Numbered from the stretch's first letter, positions 17,813 to 27,148 are shown. The stretch: DNA of 64,000 bases from CAVQJU01 sp963729215 (GCA_963729215.1 CAVSND010000023.1:434001-498000), one strand, 5' to 3'. Program-made: numbers and translations. Notes: a model not told the origin generated them from the letters alone.

Positions 17813-18591
17813 TGGGTGAGGGCTGGGAGGGGTGGGACGAGTACGCCCCGTTCTACGACTGGGAAAATGCGCGGACGCTCGGACGAAGGGACGTGCCGTT
17901 CTGGCAGCGCGTCGCCCTCGAGGCGGACGGATCGGTGCTCGAGCTTGGCTGCGGGACGGGACGCATTTCCATTCCGCTGGCGCGTGCCGGCGTGACCATC
18001 GTCGGCGTTGATCGGTCGGCGCCGATGCTGGCACGCGCCGCGGCACGGGCCTCCCGAACCTCTCGAACCTCTAGAACTCCTCGGACCGTTTCGTTCGTGC
18101 GCGCCGACATCCGCTCGCTTCCGTTCAAGCACGGACGCTTCTCCATGGTGCTCGCCCCGTACGGCGTGCTGCAGTCGCTGGTCCGCGAGCGCGATCTCAG
18201 CGCCACGCTCGAGTCGGTGGCGCGCGTGGTCCGGCGCGGCGGCACATTTGGCATCGACCTGGTGCCCGACGTCCCGAACTGGCGCGAATACTCCAACAAG
18301 GTCCAACTCGTGGGACGGGCACGGGGAGGGGCGCATCTGACGCTGGTGGAATCGGTCCGCCAGGATCCCAGGCGCCGGCTCACGACGTTCGAGCAGCGGT
18401 ACGTCGAACGCCGGGGCGGCCGCACGCGCGAGCATCGCTTCGATCTGACCTTTCGGACGCTGACCGTGCCACAGATGACCCGGCGCGTCGAACGCGCCGG
18501 ATTCCGCGTCAAGGCCGTGCTGGGCGACTATCGCGGCCGGCCCTGGGACGCGCGAGCGGACGTCTGGATCCTCCTGGCGGAAAAGGTGTAA
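17803..18591 (+). CDS. class I SAM-dependent methyltransferase
   Basis: 262 residues. The N-terminus (WDEYAPFYDWENART) and motif I (VLELGCGTGRISIPLA), GVDRSAPML and VRADIRSLPF place it in the Methyltransf_25/11 group. The substrate is unknown. The ATG lies inside the right arm of the inverted word element and no Shine-Dalgarno precedes it. Residues near 84-95 (SRTSRTSRTPRT) are encoded by an iterated GAACCTCT word at a surface-loop position before strand 4, absent from typical family members. Confidence 0.8.
   Translation: MTKLGEGWEGWDEYAPFYDWENARTLGRRDVPFWQRVALEADGSVLELGCGTGRISIPLARAGVTIVGVDRSAPMLARAAARASRTSRTSRTPRTVSFVRADIRSLPFKHGRFSMVLAPYGVLQSLVRERDLSATLESVARVVRRGGTFGIDLVPDVPNWREYSNKVQLVGRARGGAHLTLVESVRQDPRRRLTTFEQRYVERRGGRTREHRFDLTFRTLTVPQMTRRVERAGFRVKAVLGDYRGRPWDARADVWILLAEKV
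18051..18087 (+). repeat. GAACCTCT word repeat inside the methyltransferase gene
   Basis: CCGAACCTCT, CGAACCTCT and AGAACTCCT follow one another and encode SRTSRTSRTPRT. The 9-base period keeps the frame open. It resembles the intergenic word repeats in design but lies in coding sequence. Confidence 0.65.
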
Positions 18592-18615
18592 GATTTTCCG
18601 TTCCATCTCGTTGAT

Positions 18616-18644
18616 TTGTCTGGGGTTTTTCGGGATTTTAGAAT
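18616..18644 (+). promoter_or_regulatory. candidate sigma-70-type promoter for yebC-ruvCAB
   Basis: TTGTCT (18616-18621), 17 bases, then TAGAAT (18639-18644). The predicted start is about 7 bases before the yebC ATG. GGGAG at 18646-18650 would be a ribosome site only if transcription starts further upstream. Confidence 0.35.
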
Positions 18645-18657
18645 CGGGAGTTCAACC

Positions 18658-19407
18658 ATGTCCGGCCATTCGAAATGGGCCTCCATCAAGCACAAGAAGG
18701 GCGCGCTCGACGCCAAGCGCGGCAAGATGTTCACGCGCCTCATCAAGGAATTGACCGTCGCGGCACGGGCCGGCGGCGGCGATCCCGACATGAACCCGCG
18801 CCTGCGAACCGTCATCGCCGACGCCAAGGCCGCGAACATGCCTTCGGAGAACATCAAGCGCGCGATCCGGCGCGGCACCGGTGAAGAGCCCGGCGTGTCG
18901 TACGAGGAAGCGCAGTACGAAGGCTACGGACCCGGCGGCGCCGCCGTCATCATCGACGTGCTCACCGACAACAAGAACCGGACGGTGGGCGAGCTGCGGC
19001 ACCTGCTCGAAAAACACGGCGGCAACCTCGCTGCCGCGAATGCGGTCGCCTGGATGTTCGCCAAGAAGGGTTATATCGTCATCGAGAAGGCGAAGGCGGA
19101 CGAGGACAAGCTGATGAGCGCCGTTCTCGACGCCGGCGCGGACGATCTGCAGGACGACAACGACAATTGGGAAGTCCTGAGCGCGCCGGAGGCGTTCACC
19201 GCGGTGAACGACGCCGTGAAGGGCCTGGGCATCGAACCGACCAGCGCGCAGGTCTCGATGATTCCCCAGAACTACGTGAAGCTCGAGGGCAAGGTCGCGC
19301 AGCAGATGTTGAAGCTCATGGAAGCGCTCGACGACTACGACGATGTCCAGCATGTCTGGTCGAACTTCGACATCTCGGAGAAGGAGATCGAGGCCTCGCT
19401 CGCGTGA
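18658..19407 (+). CDS. yebC: YebC/PmpR-family regulatory or translation factor
   Basis: 249 residues starting with the invariant MSGHSKWASIKHKK and KFTRLIKE-like MFTRLIKELTVAARAGG, with YEGYGPGGAAVIIDVLTDN in the middle. YebC proteins have been described as DNA-binding regulators and more recently as factors that help ribosomes pass proline tracts. It is the first gene of the classical yebC-ruvC-ruvA-ruvB cluster. ATG 18658 was chosen by this conserved start; the open frame begins 14 codons earlier. Confidence 0.95.
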   Translation: MSGHSKWASIKHKKGALDAKRGKMFTRLIKELTVAARAGGGDPDMNPRLRTVIADAKAANMPSENIKRAIRRGTGEEPGVSYEEAQYEGYGPGGAAVIIDVLTDNKNRTVGELRHLLEKHGGNLAAANAVAWMFAKKGYIVIEKAKADEDKLMSAVLDAGADDLQDDNDNWEVLSAPEAFTAVNDAVKGLGIEPTSAQVSMIPQNYVKLEGKVAQQMLKLMEALDDYDDVQHVWSNFDISEKEIEASLA

Positions 19408-19949
19408 AGATTTTCGGGATCGACCCTGGTTCCGAGCGCACCGGCTACGGCTGCGTGGAAACCGACGGGTCGAGGCACCGCATGGTCGTCTGCGGCGCCA
19501 TCCGCACTCCTCCGCACGCGACGTTCCCTGAAAAGCTTCTCGTCATTCACACCCGGCTCGCCGCGCTGCTGATCGAATGCCGCCCGGATGCGGTTGCCAT
19601 CGAGAACCTGTTCCATTCCGCGAACGTCCGCAGCGCGTTGAAGCTGGGACACGCGCGCGGGGTGGCCATGCTGGCCGCCGTCGAGGCGGGCATGGGCGTG
19701 TTCGAGTACACGCCGGCCGAAATCAAACGCGCGGTGGTCGGCTACGGGCGGGCGGAGAAGCCGCAGGTCCAGCAGATGGTCAAGCTGTTACTCGGGTTGA
19801 CGGCCGTGCCTTCGCCGCACGATGCCGCCGACGCGCTGGCAGTGGCGATCTGCCACGTGAACTCGCATCCGCGCGCGCGGCTGGCGGACGCGATGCCCGT
19901 GGCGCGCGCGCCGAAGTCGGCGACGAGCTGGCGCCACTTCCGGCCGTGA
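19404..19949 (+). CDS. ruvC: crossover junction endodeoxyribonuclease RuvC
   Basis: Resolves Holliday junctions made mobile by RuvAB. 181 residues with the RNase-H-like catalytic acids D7 (FGIDPGS), E67 (AIENLF) and D140/D143 (HDAADALAVA). The GTG start overlaps the yebC stop (GTGA). Confidence 0.95.
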   Translation: MKIFGIDPGSERTGYGCVETDGSRHRMVVCGAIRTPPHATFPEKLLVIHTRLAALLIECRPDAVAIENLFHSANVRSALKLGHARGVAMLAAVEAGMGVFEYTPAEIKRAVVGYGRAEKPQVQQMVKLLLGLTAVPSPHDAADALAVAICHVNSHPRARLADAMPVARAPKSATSWRHFRP

Positions 19950-20545
19950 TTGCCCACCTGCGTGGACGGATCCTCGAGAAGCAGCCGACGCGCGTGGTTC
20001 TGGACGTCGGCGGGGTCGGGTACGACGTCGCCGTTCCGTTGTCCACGTTTTATGGCCTCGGCGAGCCTGGCTCCGACGTTGCGCTGCGCGTGCATACGCA
20101 CGTGCGCGAGGATGCGCTGGCCTTGTACGGGTTCTCGACGGCGCTCGAGCTGGATCTGTTCAACCGGTTGATCAGCATCAGCGGCATCGGACCGAAGCTC
20201 GCGCTGGCCGTCTTGTCGGGAATCGAGCCGCCCGATCTGGTGAGTGCGATCGAACGCGGCGATCTGGCTCGCCTGACGGCCATCCCGGGAGTCGGGAAGA
20301 AGACGTCCGAGCGCATCGTGCTGGAGCTGAAGGATCGCCTCCCCCGCGCCCACGTGGTGGAAGCGGCGGACGGCGTCGCGGTCGCGGGAACGGGACTGCG
20401 CGACGATCTGCTCTCGGCGCTGATGAACCTGGGGTATCATCGGCCGCTTGCCGAGAAGGCGGTCGACGCGGCCTTGAAAACGACCGGCCGGGAAGCGGGT
20501 TTCGAGCGTACGCTGAAGCAGGCCCTGAGAGAAGTCGCGAAGTGA
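19946..20545 (+). CDS. ruvA: Holliday junction branch migration protein RuvA
   Basis: Binds four-way junctions and recruits RuvB. 199 residues: OB-fold N-terminus (IAHLRGRILEKQP), two helix-hairpin-helix units (ISGIGPKLALAVL, IPGVGKKTSERIVLEL) and the RuvB-contacting domain III (LRDDLLSALMNLGY). The GTG overlaps the ruvC stop (GTGA). Confidence 0.95.
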   Translation: MIAHLRGRILEKQPTRVVLDVGGVGYDVAVPLSTFYGLGEPGSDVALRVHTHVREDALALYGFSTALELDLFNRLISISGIGPKLALAVLSGIEPPDLVSAIERGDLARLTAIPGVGKKTSERIVLELKDRLPRAHVVEAADGVAVAGTGLRDDLLSALMNLGYHRPLAEKAVDAALKTTGREAGFERTLKQALREVAK

Positions 20546-20555
20546 CATCCCTGCC

Positions 20556-21585
20556 GTGACGAACGATCGCATTGTGACCGCCGCCCGTGTCGAAGAGGAG
20601 GCGCAGGACGAAGCCGGCCTGCGCCCGCGCGCCATCGACGACTACATCGGCCAGGACCGCGTCCGTGAAAACCTGCAGGTTTCCATTGCCGCGGCCACCA
20701 AGCGCAGCGAGGCGCTCGACCACGTGCTGCTGCTACGGTCCTCCGGGCCTCGGCAAGACGACGCTGGCGTATGTCATCGGGCACGAGCTCGGCGTCGGCG
20801 TTCGCGCCACGTCGGGTCCGGTGCTCGAAAAGCCCGGCGATTTGGCCGGTATTCTCACGGACCTCGGCGATCGCGAAGTGCTGTTCATCGACGAGATCCA
20901 CCGGATGTCCGCGACGATCGAGGAGATCCTGTATCCCGCGCTCGAAGACTACGAGCTGGACATCATGATCGGCCAGGGTCCGAGCGCCCGATCGATGAAG
21001 GTGCCCCTCCAGAAATTCACGCTCATCGGGGCGACGACGCGCGCGGGCCTGCTGACGTCGCCCCTGCGCGCCCGTTTTGGCATCGTGCACCGGCTGGAGT
21101 TCTACGCGGAGCGCGACCTCGAAGAAATCGTCCGCCGGTCGGCGCGCATCCTCCGCGTGCCGCTCGAAGACGGCGCCGCCGCCGAACTGGCGCGGCGCTC
21201 CCGCGGCACGCCCCGGATCGCCAATCGCCTGCTGAGGCGCGTGCGCGACTACGCGCAGGTGCGAGCCGCGGGGACCATCACCCTCGACGTCACCCACGCC
21301 GCGCTCAAGCTGCTCGAAGTGGACGAGCATGGGTTCGACGAAGTCGATCGCAAGCTGCTGCGGACCATCATCGACAAGTTCGGAGGTGGGCCCGTCGGCG
21401 TCGGCACCATTTCCGCCGCCATCAGCGAAGAGAAGGACGCCATCGAAGATATCTACGAGCCGTTCCTGATTCAGGCCGGCTTTCTCGATCGCACGCCGCG
21501 CGGACGCGTCGCGACGGCGCGGGCTTATCAATATTTCGGGCTCGAGGCCCCTGACGATCGAAGAAGGGATTCGCGACTGTGGTGA
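20556..21585 (+). CDS. ruvB: Holliday junction helicase RuvB, frameshifted
   Basis: AAA+ motor of branch migration. DDYIGQDRVRENL, Walker A GPPGLGKTT, Walker B LFIDEIHRM, sensor GATTRAGLL and the winged-helix end (RGRVATARAYQYFGL) are complete. The frame changes at about 20733, just before Walker A: the family reads DHVLLYGPPG, while the sequence has one extra C in a CTGCTGCTAC stretch. With it removed, 342 residues result. The 3' end overlaps fabH by 7 bases. Confidence 0.9.
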
Positions 21586-22601
21586 GTGCGCGCAAAATCA
21601 GTCGTATCGGCGGCAGGCCGACAACGATCAGGTCACTGGCGACATATGTGCCGCCGAACGTGTTGACGAACGCCGATCTCGAGAAGCTGGTCGACACGAC
21701 CGACGACTGGATCATGCAGCGCGTCGGCATCCGCGAGCGGCATATCGCGGCGCCCGGAGTCGCGACGTCCGACCTGGGCAAGGAAGCGGCGGTCAAGGCG
21801 ATTGCCCAGGCCGGTCTCACGCCGGCGGACATCGACCTCATCATCACGGGCACTGTCACGCCCGACATGCTCTTTCCCAGCACCACGTGCCTCATTCAAC
21901 ACAAGATCGGAGCCACCCACGCGTGGGGGTTCGACCTCAGCGCCGCGTGTTCGGCCTTCACGTATGCGTTGACGACCGCGAGCCAGCTGGTGGCCACCGG
22001 GGCGCACGACCACGCGCTGGTGGTGGGCGCCGACGTGATGTCGAGCATCATCGACTACAAGGATCGCGCGACGTGCGTCCTCTTCGGAGACGGCGCCGGC
22101 GCCGTCGTGGTCTCGGCCGCCGAGGACGATCGGGTGGCGATCCTGGATTTCGAACACGAGATTGACGGAAGCGGAGGCGACGCGCTCTTCATGCCCGGCG
22201 GCGGCAGCCTCCGGCCGGCCTCGCACGAAACCGTCGATCAGCGGATGCACTACGTGAAACAGGACGGCCGCGCGGTCTTCAAGTTCGCGGTGAGGAAAAC
22301 CGAGGAAATCGCGACCCGCATTCTCGAGCGCAACGGGCTGAAGACGTCCGACCTGGACCTCTTCGTCTCCCACCAGGCCAACCGGCGCATCATCGAATCG
22401 GCCACCGAAAAGCTCGGCCTGTCGCCGGACAAGATGATCATCAACATCGACAAGTACGGCAACACGACGGCCGCCACGATTCCCCTCGCGCTGAACGACG
22501 CGGTGTGCTCCGGGCGGCTCAAGAAAGGCGACCTCGTCCTGCTGGCATCGGTGGGCGCCGGCTTCACCGTCGGCGCCGTTCTGCTGCGCTGGGGATTTTG
22601 A
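21579..22601 (+). CDS. fabH: 3-oxoacyl-ACP synthase III (FabH)
   Basis: Starts fatty acid synthesis by condensing acetyl-CoA with malonyl-ACP. The catalytic triad is visible: C124 in DLSAACSAF, the histidine of FVSHQANRRI, and the asparagine of YGNTTAATIP. 340 residues, the normal length. The gene overlaps ruvB and its TGA overlaps the next TTG start. Confidence 0.95.
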   Translation: MVSARKISRIGGRPTTIRSLATYVPPNVLTNADLEKLVDTTDDWIMQRVGIRERHIAAPGVATSDLGKEAAVKAIAQAGLTPADIDLIITGTVTPDMLFPSTTCLIQHKIGATHAWGFDLSAACSAFTYALTTASQLVATGAHDHALVVGADVMSSIIDYKDRATCVLFGDGAGAVVVSAAEDDRVAILDFEHEIDGSGGDALFMPGGGSLRPASHETVDQRMHYVKQDGRAVFKFAVRKTEEIATRILERNGLKTSDLDLFVSHQANRRIIESATEKLGLSPDKMIINIDKYGNTTAATIPLALNDAVCSGRLKKGDLVLLASVGAGFTVGAVLLRWGF

Positions 22602-23212
22602 ATCGGGTCTTCATCCTTTCTCCGGCGAGTTGTCGCGGCAGGCGGGCGGCCCAGTTACTGTCGCCCCGTTCCGCCAGCCAGCTCGCGGCGCGGCTTCGGT
22701 CGGCTGAAGGTGCGCCGCTCGGCGATGTCTTCACGTTCTTCAGCAGCCTGTACTTCCGCGGCAAGCTGACATACGCCCGGCATTTCGCCCCCGCGCAGGA
22801 TATCCACGTCATCACGCCCACATCGGGGCTGCAGAGTCCCGACATCCGCGTGACACACGGCGAGATTCTGGAATTTGCCGAGGGGGACATCGACCTGGCG
22901 AACGCGGGCTACCGGACCGCGCTCGAGCGCAGCGCGCAGCTGTTGCTGCAGGGCATCGGAACGGAGCGCGAGGTGGTGCTGCTCGGGAGCATTGCTTCGC
23001 CGAAGTATGTCGGCGTGCTCGGCGACATCTTCGGCGAGCGCCTGCGGTTTCCCGTGGACTTCGTTGGACGGGGCGACATGAGCCGCGGAGGCCTCCTGCT
23101 GCGGAAAGTCAGCGAGGGCGTGGAGCTCGATTACGTGCCGGTCGCCGGGGCGGTGCGGCACGGCCCGCGGCCGCCGAGGCTCCCGCGCAAACCTCGAACC
23201 GCATGGCCCTGA
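22598..23212 (+). CDS. conserved protein of unknown function downstream of fabH
   Basis: 204 residues from a TTG overlapping the fabH stop (TTGA). Recognisable blocks are NRVFILSPASC, GDVFTFFSSLYFRGKLTYA, VVLLGSIASPKYVGVL and FPVDFVGRGDMSRGGLLLR. I recall similar proteins only as hypotheticals. No membrane segment is seen. The 3' end overlaps the LigD-like gene by 10 bases, so the two are likely coupled. Confidence 0.7.
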   Translation: MNRVFILSPASCRGRRAAQLLSPRSASQLAARLRSAEGAPLGDVFTFFSSLYFRGKLTYARHFAPAQDIHVITPTSGLQSPDIRVTHGEILEFAEGDIDLANAGYRTALERSAQLLLQGIGTEREVVLLGSIASPKYVGVLGDIFGERLRFPVDFVGRGDMSRGGLLLRKVSEGVELDYVPVAGAVRHGPRPPRLPRKPRTAWP

Positions 23213-24126
23213 CGATTCCGCGCGGCGAGGACAATGTCGTCCTGAACGTGGACGGCAAGGGCGTCCGCCTCACGAATCTCCGCAAGCTGTTCTGGCCGGA
23301 GCTTGGCCTGACCAAGGGCGACCTCCTGCAGTATTACGCCTCCGTTGCCAGCGTGCTGTTGCCACACGTCCGCGACCGCGCGATGGTCATGAAGCGTTAC
23401 CCGCACGGCGCGTCGGGCGCGTTCTTTTTCATGAAGCGCGCACCGACGCCTCGGCCGGAGTGGATCGAGACGTGCGCCGTCCATCACGGATCCGGCAAGG
23501 TGATCGACTTCCCGGTGATTCAGGACACGGCGTCATTGCTGTGGGTCGTGAATCTCGGCTGCATCGATCTCAACCAGTGGTACGCGCGGACCGACGATGT
23601 GGACCGGCCCGACTACCTGCACTTCGACCTGGATCCAGGCGCCGGCGCCTCCTTCGAACAGGTGCTCGAAGCGGGGCTTGTCGTGCGCGAGGCGCTCGAC
23701 GTGCTCAAGATGCCCTCTGTCGTGAAGACCACCGGCTCCAGGGGTCTGCATGTGTACACGCCCATCGTGCGCGGACCGGTGCAGAAGCAGGTGTGGACGT
23801 TCGCGAAAGCCCTGGGCCAGGAGCTGGCCGCGCGGAATCCGAAACTGATGACGGCCGAGTATCGCGTGGCGAATCGTCCGGCAGGCCGCGTGCTCGTGGA
23901 CTACAACCAGAATGCGTGGGGCCGGACGCTCGCGTCCGTCTACTCGGTTCGTCCGCACCCGGCGGCCGCGGTCTCGACCCCTGTGACGTGGAAGGAAGTC
24001 GAGCGTGGCCTTCGCATCGAGGACTTCACCACGAGGAACGTGCCGGCGCGCGTCAAGAAGCTCGGCGACCTCTGGAAACCCCTCGTCCAGGTGAGGGGCC
24101 GCTTCAATCTCGGTCGATTTATGTAG
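23203..24126 (+). CDS. LigD-type primase-polymerase domain protein
   Basis: Stand-alone polymerase (archaeo-eukaryotic primase) domain as in LigD of bacterial end joining. 307 residues: LTNLRKLFWPELGLTKGDLLQYY, MKRYPHG, the metal-binding HFDLDPG, TTGSRGLHVYTPI and VLVDYNQN are the family blocks. No ligase or phosphoesterase domain is fused, and no Ku gene is in the window. It may fill gaps during break repair. Confidence 0.9.
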   Translation: MALTIPRGEDNVVLNVDGKGVRLTNLRKLFWPELGLTKGDLLQYYASVASVLLPHVRDRAMVMKRYPHGASGAFFFMKRAPTPRPEWIETCAVHHGSGKVIDFPVIQDTASLLWVVNLGCIDLNQWYARTDDVDRPDYLHFDLDPGAGASFEQVLEAGLVVREALDVLKMPSVVKTTGSRGLHVYTPIVRGPVQKQVWTFAKALGQELAARNPKLMTAEYRVANRPAGRVLVDYNQNAWGRTLASVYSVRPHPAAAVSTPVTWKEVERGLRIEDFTTRNVPARVKKLGDLWKPLVQVRGRFNLGRFM

Positions 24127-24425
24127 ACAAGCCCTGTTGTATCAACGGTTTAGTCGCAGAAATGTCGCCGAGATCGGTGTGTTTAATTATGAGACAGCAG
24201 TGTGCTAAATCGGTCCACAAAGTCACATATCGACCTAATTGCTAGGAAAACTATCCAAGTGTGCAGTTGTAGAAATACTGCTGTTTCAATCCTGAACAAA
24301 TCCATAGTGTCAGTTAAAAGACCACTAATTATCAGACAATCCCATATCCCATTCGTCATCAGTGACTTCCCGTTGATTTCTGTGTCGGTTCGAGCGATGG
24401 CGGGAAAGTTGCTACCTCTTCGGCT
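24127..24425. other. AT-richer 299-base gap before the subtilase gene
   Basis: The longest gap in the window. Its base composition differs sharply from the neighbours (close to 42% G+C by eye), with tracts such as GTGTTTAATTATGAGAC and TCAGTTAAAAGACC. No convincing gene, tRNA or inverted repeat was seen. It probably holds the subtilase promoter; a short decayed or foreign stretch is the alternative. Confidence 0.5.
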
Positions 24426-26476
24426 GTGATTCTTACCCGCCGTGTGTGTTCCCTGGTTCTTGCCGCTCTTCTGGTGTGCCTCGGTGCTGGTTCCGCCAAC
24501 GCGCAGGATTCCTTCTCGGCTTCAAAAGTAGACCGATCGCTTCGCGCATCGCTCCGCAAGGGTGCGAGCTCGCAGCGTGTCATCGTCATGACGGCGCCCG
24601 GGCATCGGGGCGACATCAAGAAGGCCCTCCAAGGGCATGGCGACATTGTCAGCGACGAGACCGACGGCGACGCGCTGTCGGCCGTCGTTCACAGCGAGGA
24701 CGTCGACGAACTGGCGAAGCACCCCTGGGTGCAGTCGGTGTCCGCCGACGCAGTTGTCCGCGCGTTCGGCGCGGGTCAGGCCTCGCGCCGGTTCGCGGCG
24801 CCCGTCTCCGCGGTGCAAATCAAGCCGTCGCCGGCTTCATCGCCGGCGGCTCCCGCGAACGTTCTCCGCCAGACACTCGGCCTGACCAACGTCGCGGCGC
24901 CGGGCAGCGTCGACGGCGAGGGCGTGGTTGTCGCGTTGATCGATTCCGGGTTGTCGCCGAATCCCGACCTTCCGCTGTCGCGGATCGCGGGTTTCTACGA
25001 TTTCACGAAGCTCTCGAATGGCCAGCCGACGCAGCCGGCCCCGTATGACGAGTTCGGGCACGGAACGCATGTGGCCGGCCTGATCGGCAGCGGCGGCGTC
25101 CTGTCGAATTACGAGCATCAGGGCGTGGCCCCGGGCGTGCGATTCGTCGCGCTCAAGGTGCTGGACGGCCAGGGAGTGGGCACGACGAGCCTGGTCATCA
25201 AGGCGATCGAGTACGTCATCGCCAACAACCGCACGCTCCACGTGAAGGTCATCAATCTGTCGCTCGGCCATCCCATTTACGCGCCGGCCAAGTACGACCC
25301 GCTCGTGCAGGCCGTCGAGCGCGCCGTGAAGGCCGGCATCGTGGTGGTCGTGGCGGCGGGCAACAACGGGCTGGATCAGAACGGCGACGGCGAGTCCGGC
25401 TACGCCGGCATCAACTCGCCGGCGAACGCGCCCTCCTGCATCGCGGTCGGCGCGGTGGACACGAAGAACACGATCGCGCGCGACGGCGACGCTGTCGCGG
25501 CGTTCAGCTCGCGCGGGCCGACGTGGTTTGACGCGCTCGCGAAGCCGGACCTCGTGGCGCCGGGTGTGCACCTGGTGTCCGACACGGATCCTTCGTCTTA
25601 TCTCTACACGAACCTGCCGAACAACCGGCAGACGGTCAACGGCCACCCGATGCTCGACCTGAGCGGGACGAGCATGTCGGCGCCGATTGCCGCGGGCGCC
25701 GCCGCGCTCGTGCTCGACGCGAACGCGGGCCTCACGCCGAACACCGTCAAGGGCATTCTCGAATACACGGCGATTAGACTCGCAGGCGCGGACTACCTGA
25801 CGCAGGGCGCCGGCGAACTGAACGCGGGCGGCGCGGTCACGCTCGCGAAATCAATCGACACCGATGCGCGGATGAACTCGTGGTGGCTGCAGACCGGTGT
25901 GCCGGGCTACACGGTGATCGGCGGCACGTCGAACCCGTGGTCCGAAAGCATCATCTGGAACAACGCGGTCCTCGGCGGCCAGGTCCTTTACTACAACAAC
26001 ATCATCTGGGGCACCAACATCGTCTGGGGCACCCACGCGAAGATCCGCAGCCGGAACATCATCTGGGGCACCAACGGCATCTGGGGCGCCCATGTGACCG
26101 TGAAGGTCCGGAACATCGTCTGGGGCACCTCCGACGACGACAACATCATCTGGGGCACGCACCTGGTCTGGAACACGCGGGTGATCGGCCAGCGCACCAG
26201 CGGCAAGAGCATCATCTGGGGCACTTCAGATGACGACAACATCATCTGGGGCACCATGGACGAAGACAACATCGTCTGGGGCACCTACGACGATGCGGAC
26301 AACATCATCTGGGGCACGTGGGACAGCGACGACAACATCATCTGGGGAACTTCGGACAGCGACGACAACATTGTCTGGGGCACTGAATCCGATCTGGACA
26401 ATATCGTCTGGGTACCGAGTCCGACCTGGACAACATCGTATGGGGCACATCGACCGTACTGCTGGGGGCACGGTAA
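24426..26476 (+). CDS. S8 subtilisin-family peptidase with C-terminal NI[IV]WGT repeats, frameshifted
   Basis: Secreted protease. A signal peptide (1-26, ending ANAQ) precedes an I9-like inhibitor propeptide (about 45-115) and the catalytic domain with D173 (VVALIDSGL), H212 (EFGHGTHVAG) and S416 (LSGTSMSAP). From about residue 525 to the end the protein is a tandem array of 13 NI[IV]WGT-type hexapeptides separated by acidic 3-5 residue spacers (SDDD, MDED, WDSDD). The frame is lost near 26410, in the penultimate repeat, where GTCTGGGTACC lacks one G. Repair gives 683 residues ending LLGAR. The stop TAA overlaps the next ATG (TAATG). Confidence 0.85.
25998..26449 (+). repeat. array encoding NI[IV]WGT hexapeptides
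   Basis: Thirteen exact or near-exact NI[IV]WGT units (one begins with S) plus two degenerate ones (GIWGA, LVWNT). The later units have a steady spacing of 10-11 residues. At the DNA level the core is AACATCRTCTGGGGCAC. A stacked beta structure is plausible. Confidence 0.85.
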
Positions 26477-27123
26477 TGGCTATCGCATCGCGGTTCGAAG
26501 AGTTCCCATCCGTCTCACCGGTCGTCTCGACGCCAAAGTCCAGGAACTGGGGCGCGGGGCTGCCCGTTCTTCTGGGAACGTCGGTCACGTTACGGGAACT
26601 GCGGGCCTCCGACGCGCACGCGTTGCTGGCGGCCTTTGGCTCGCCGGAAGTGACGCGCCTGATTTCGCCGCCGCCGCCAACGCTCGAGGGCTTCGAGAAG
26701 TTCATCGCGTGGACGCAGCGTCAGCGTGAAGCGCAGCAGTCGTTCGCGTTCGGCATTACCCTCAACAACAGCGACACCGTCGTCGGCCTGTTCCAGGTCC
26801 GGGCGCTCCAGCCGGGTTTCGACATCGCGGAATGGGGTTTTGCGCTCGGCTCCGAGCACTGGGGCAGCGGCCTGTTCCACGAAGCCGCCGGACTCGTGCT
26901 CGATTTCGTGTTCGACGTCGTAGGTGTTCATCGGCTCGAGGCGCGCGCGGCGCTCAAGAACGGGCGAGGCAACGGCGCCCTTGAGAAGCTGGGTGCAACG
27001 CAGGAAGGCGTCCTCCACCGGTCGTTTCTCCGGAACGGTGTGTATCACGATCAGGCGCTCTGGACGATCCTGGCGGATGACCGCCGCGAAGCCCGGGCGC
27101 TTCGGACGACCCACGATTACTGA
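26476..27123 (+). CDS. GNAT acetyltransferase (RimJ/RimL-like)
   Basis: 215 residues. VTLRELRASDAHALLAAFG, FAFGITLNNSDTVVGLFQV, AEWGFALGSEHWGSGLFHEA and GVHRLEARAALKNGRGNGALEKLG follow the order of Acetyltransf_3 proteins that modify N-termini or amino groups. The start overlaps the repaired stop of the subtilase by one base, suggesting coupling. The substrate is unknown. Confidence 0.8.
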   Translation: MAIASRFEEFPSVSPVVSTPKSRNWGAGLPVLLGTSVTLRELRASDAHALLAAFGSPEVTRLISPPPPTLEGFEKFIAWTQRQREAQQSFAFGITLNNSDTVVGLFQVRALQPGFDIAEWGFALGSEHWGSGLFHEAAGLVLDFVFDVVGVHRLEARAALKNGRGNGALEKLGATQEGVLHRSFLRNGVYHDQALWTILADDRREARALRTTHDY

Positions 27124-27142
27124 TTCACTGAGCCGGCTGGCG

Positions 27143-27148
27143 TACACT
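27143..27148 (+). promoter_or_regulatory. candidate -10 TACACT for queA
   Basis: TACACT ends 7 bases before the queA GTG, the same spacing as proposed for msrB, which would make a leaderless transcript. No clear -35 is seen. Confidence 0.25.

Noticed and set aside
20727..20736. Programmed ribosomal frameshifting in ruvB and the other broken genes.
   Set aside because: There is no slippery heptamer or conserved downstream structure, the genes normally need no shift, and the breaks share a sequence context that fits base-calling error better.
24202..24429. A 75-codon frame inside the AT-rich gap.
   Set aside because: No ribosome site, no recognisable motif, and unusual codon use for this genome; it appears to be chance in AT-rich DNA.
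26230..27123. A long frame joining subtilase repeats to the acetyltransferase as one protein.
   Set aside because: After adding the missing G near 26410 the subtilase ends at TAA 26474-26476 and the acetyltransferase begins at its own ATG at 26476.
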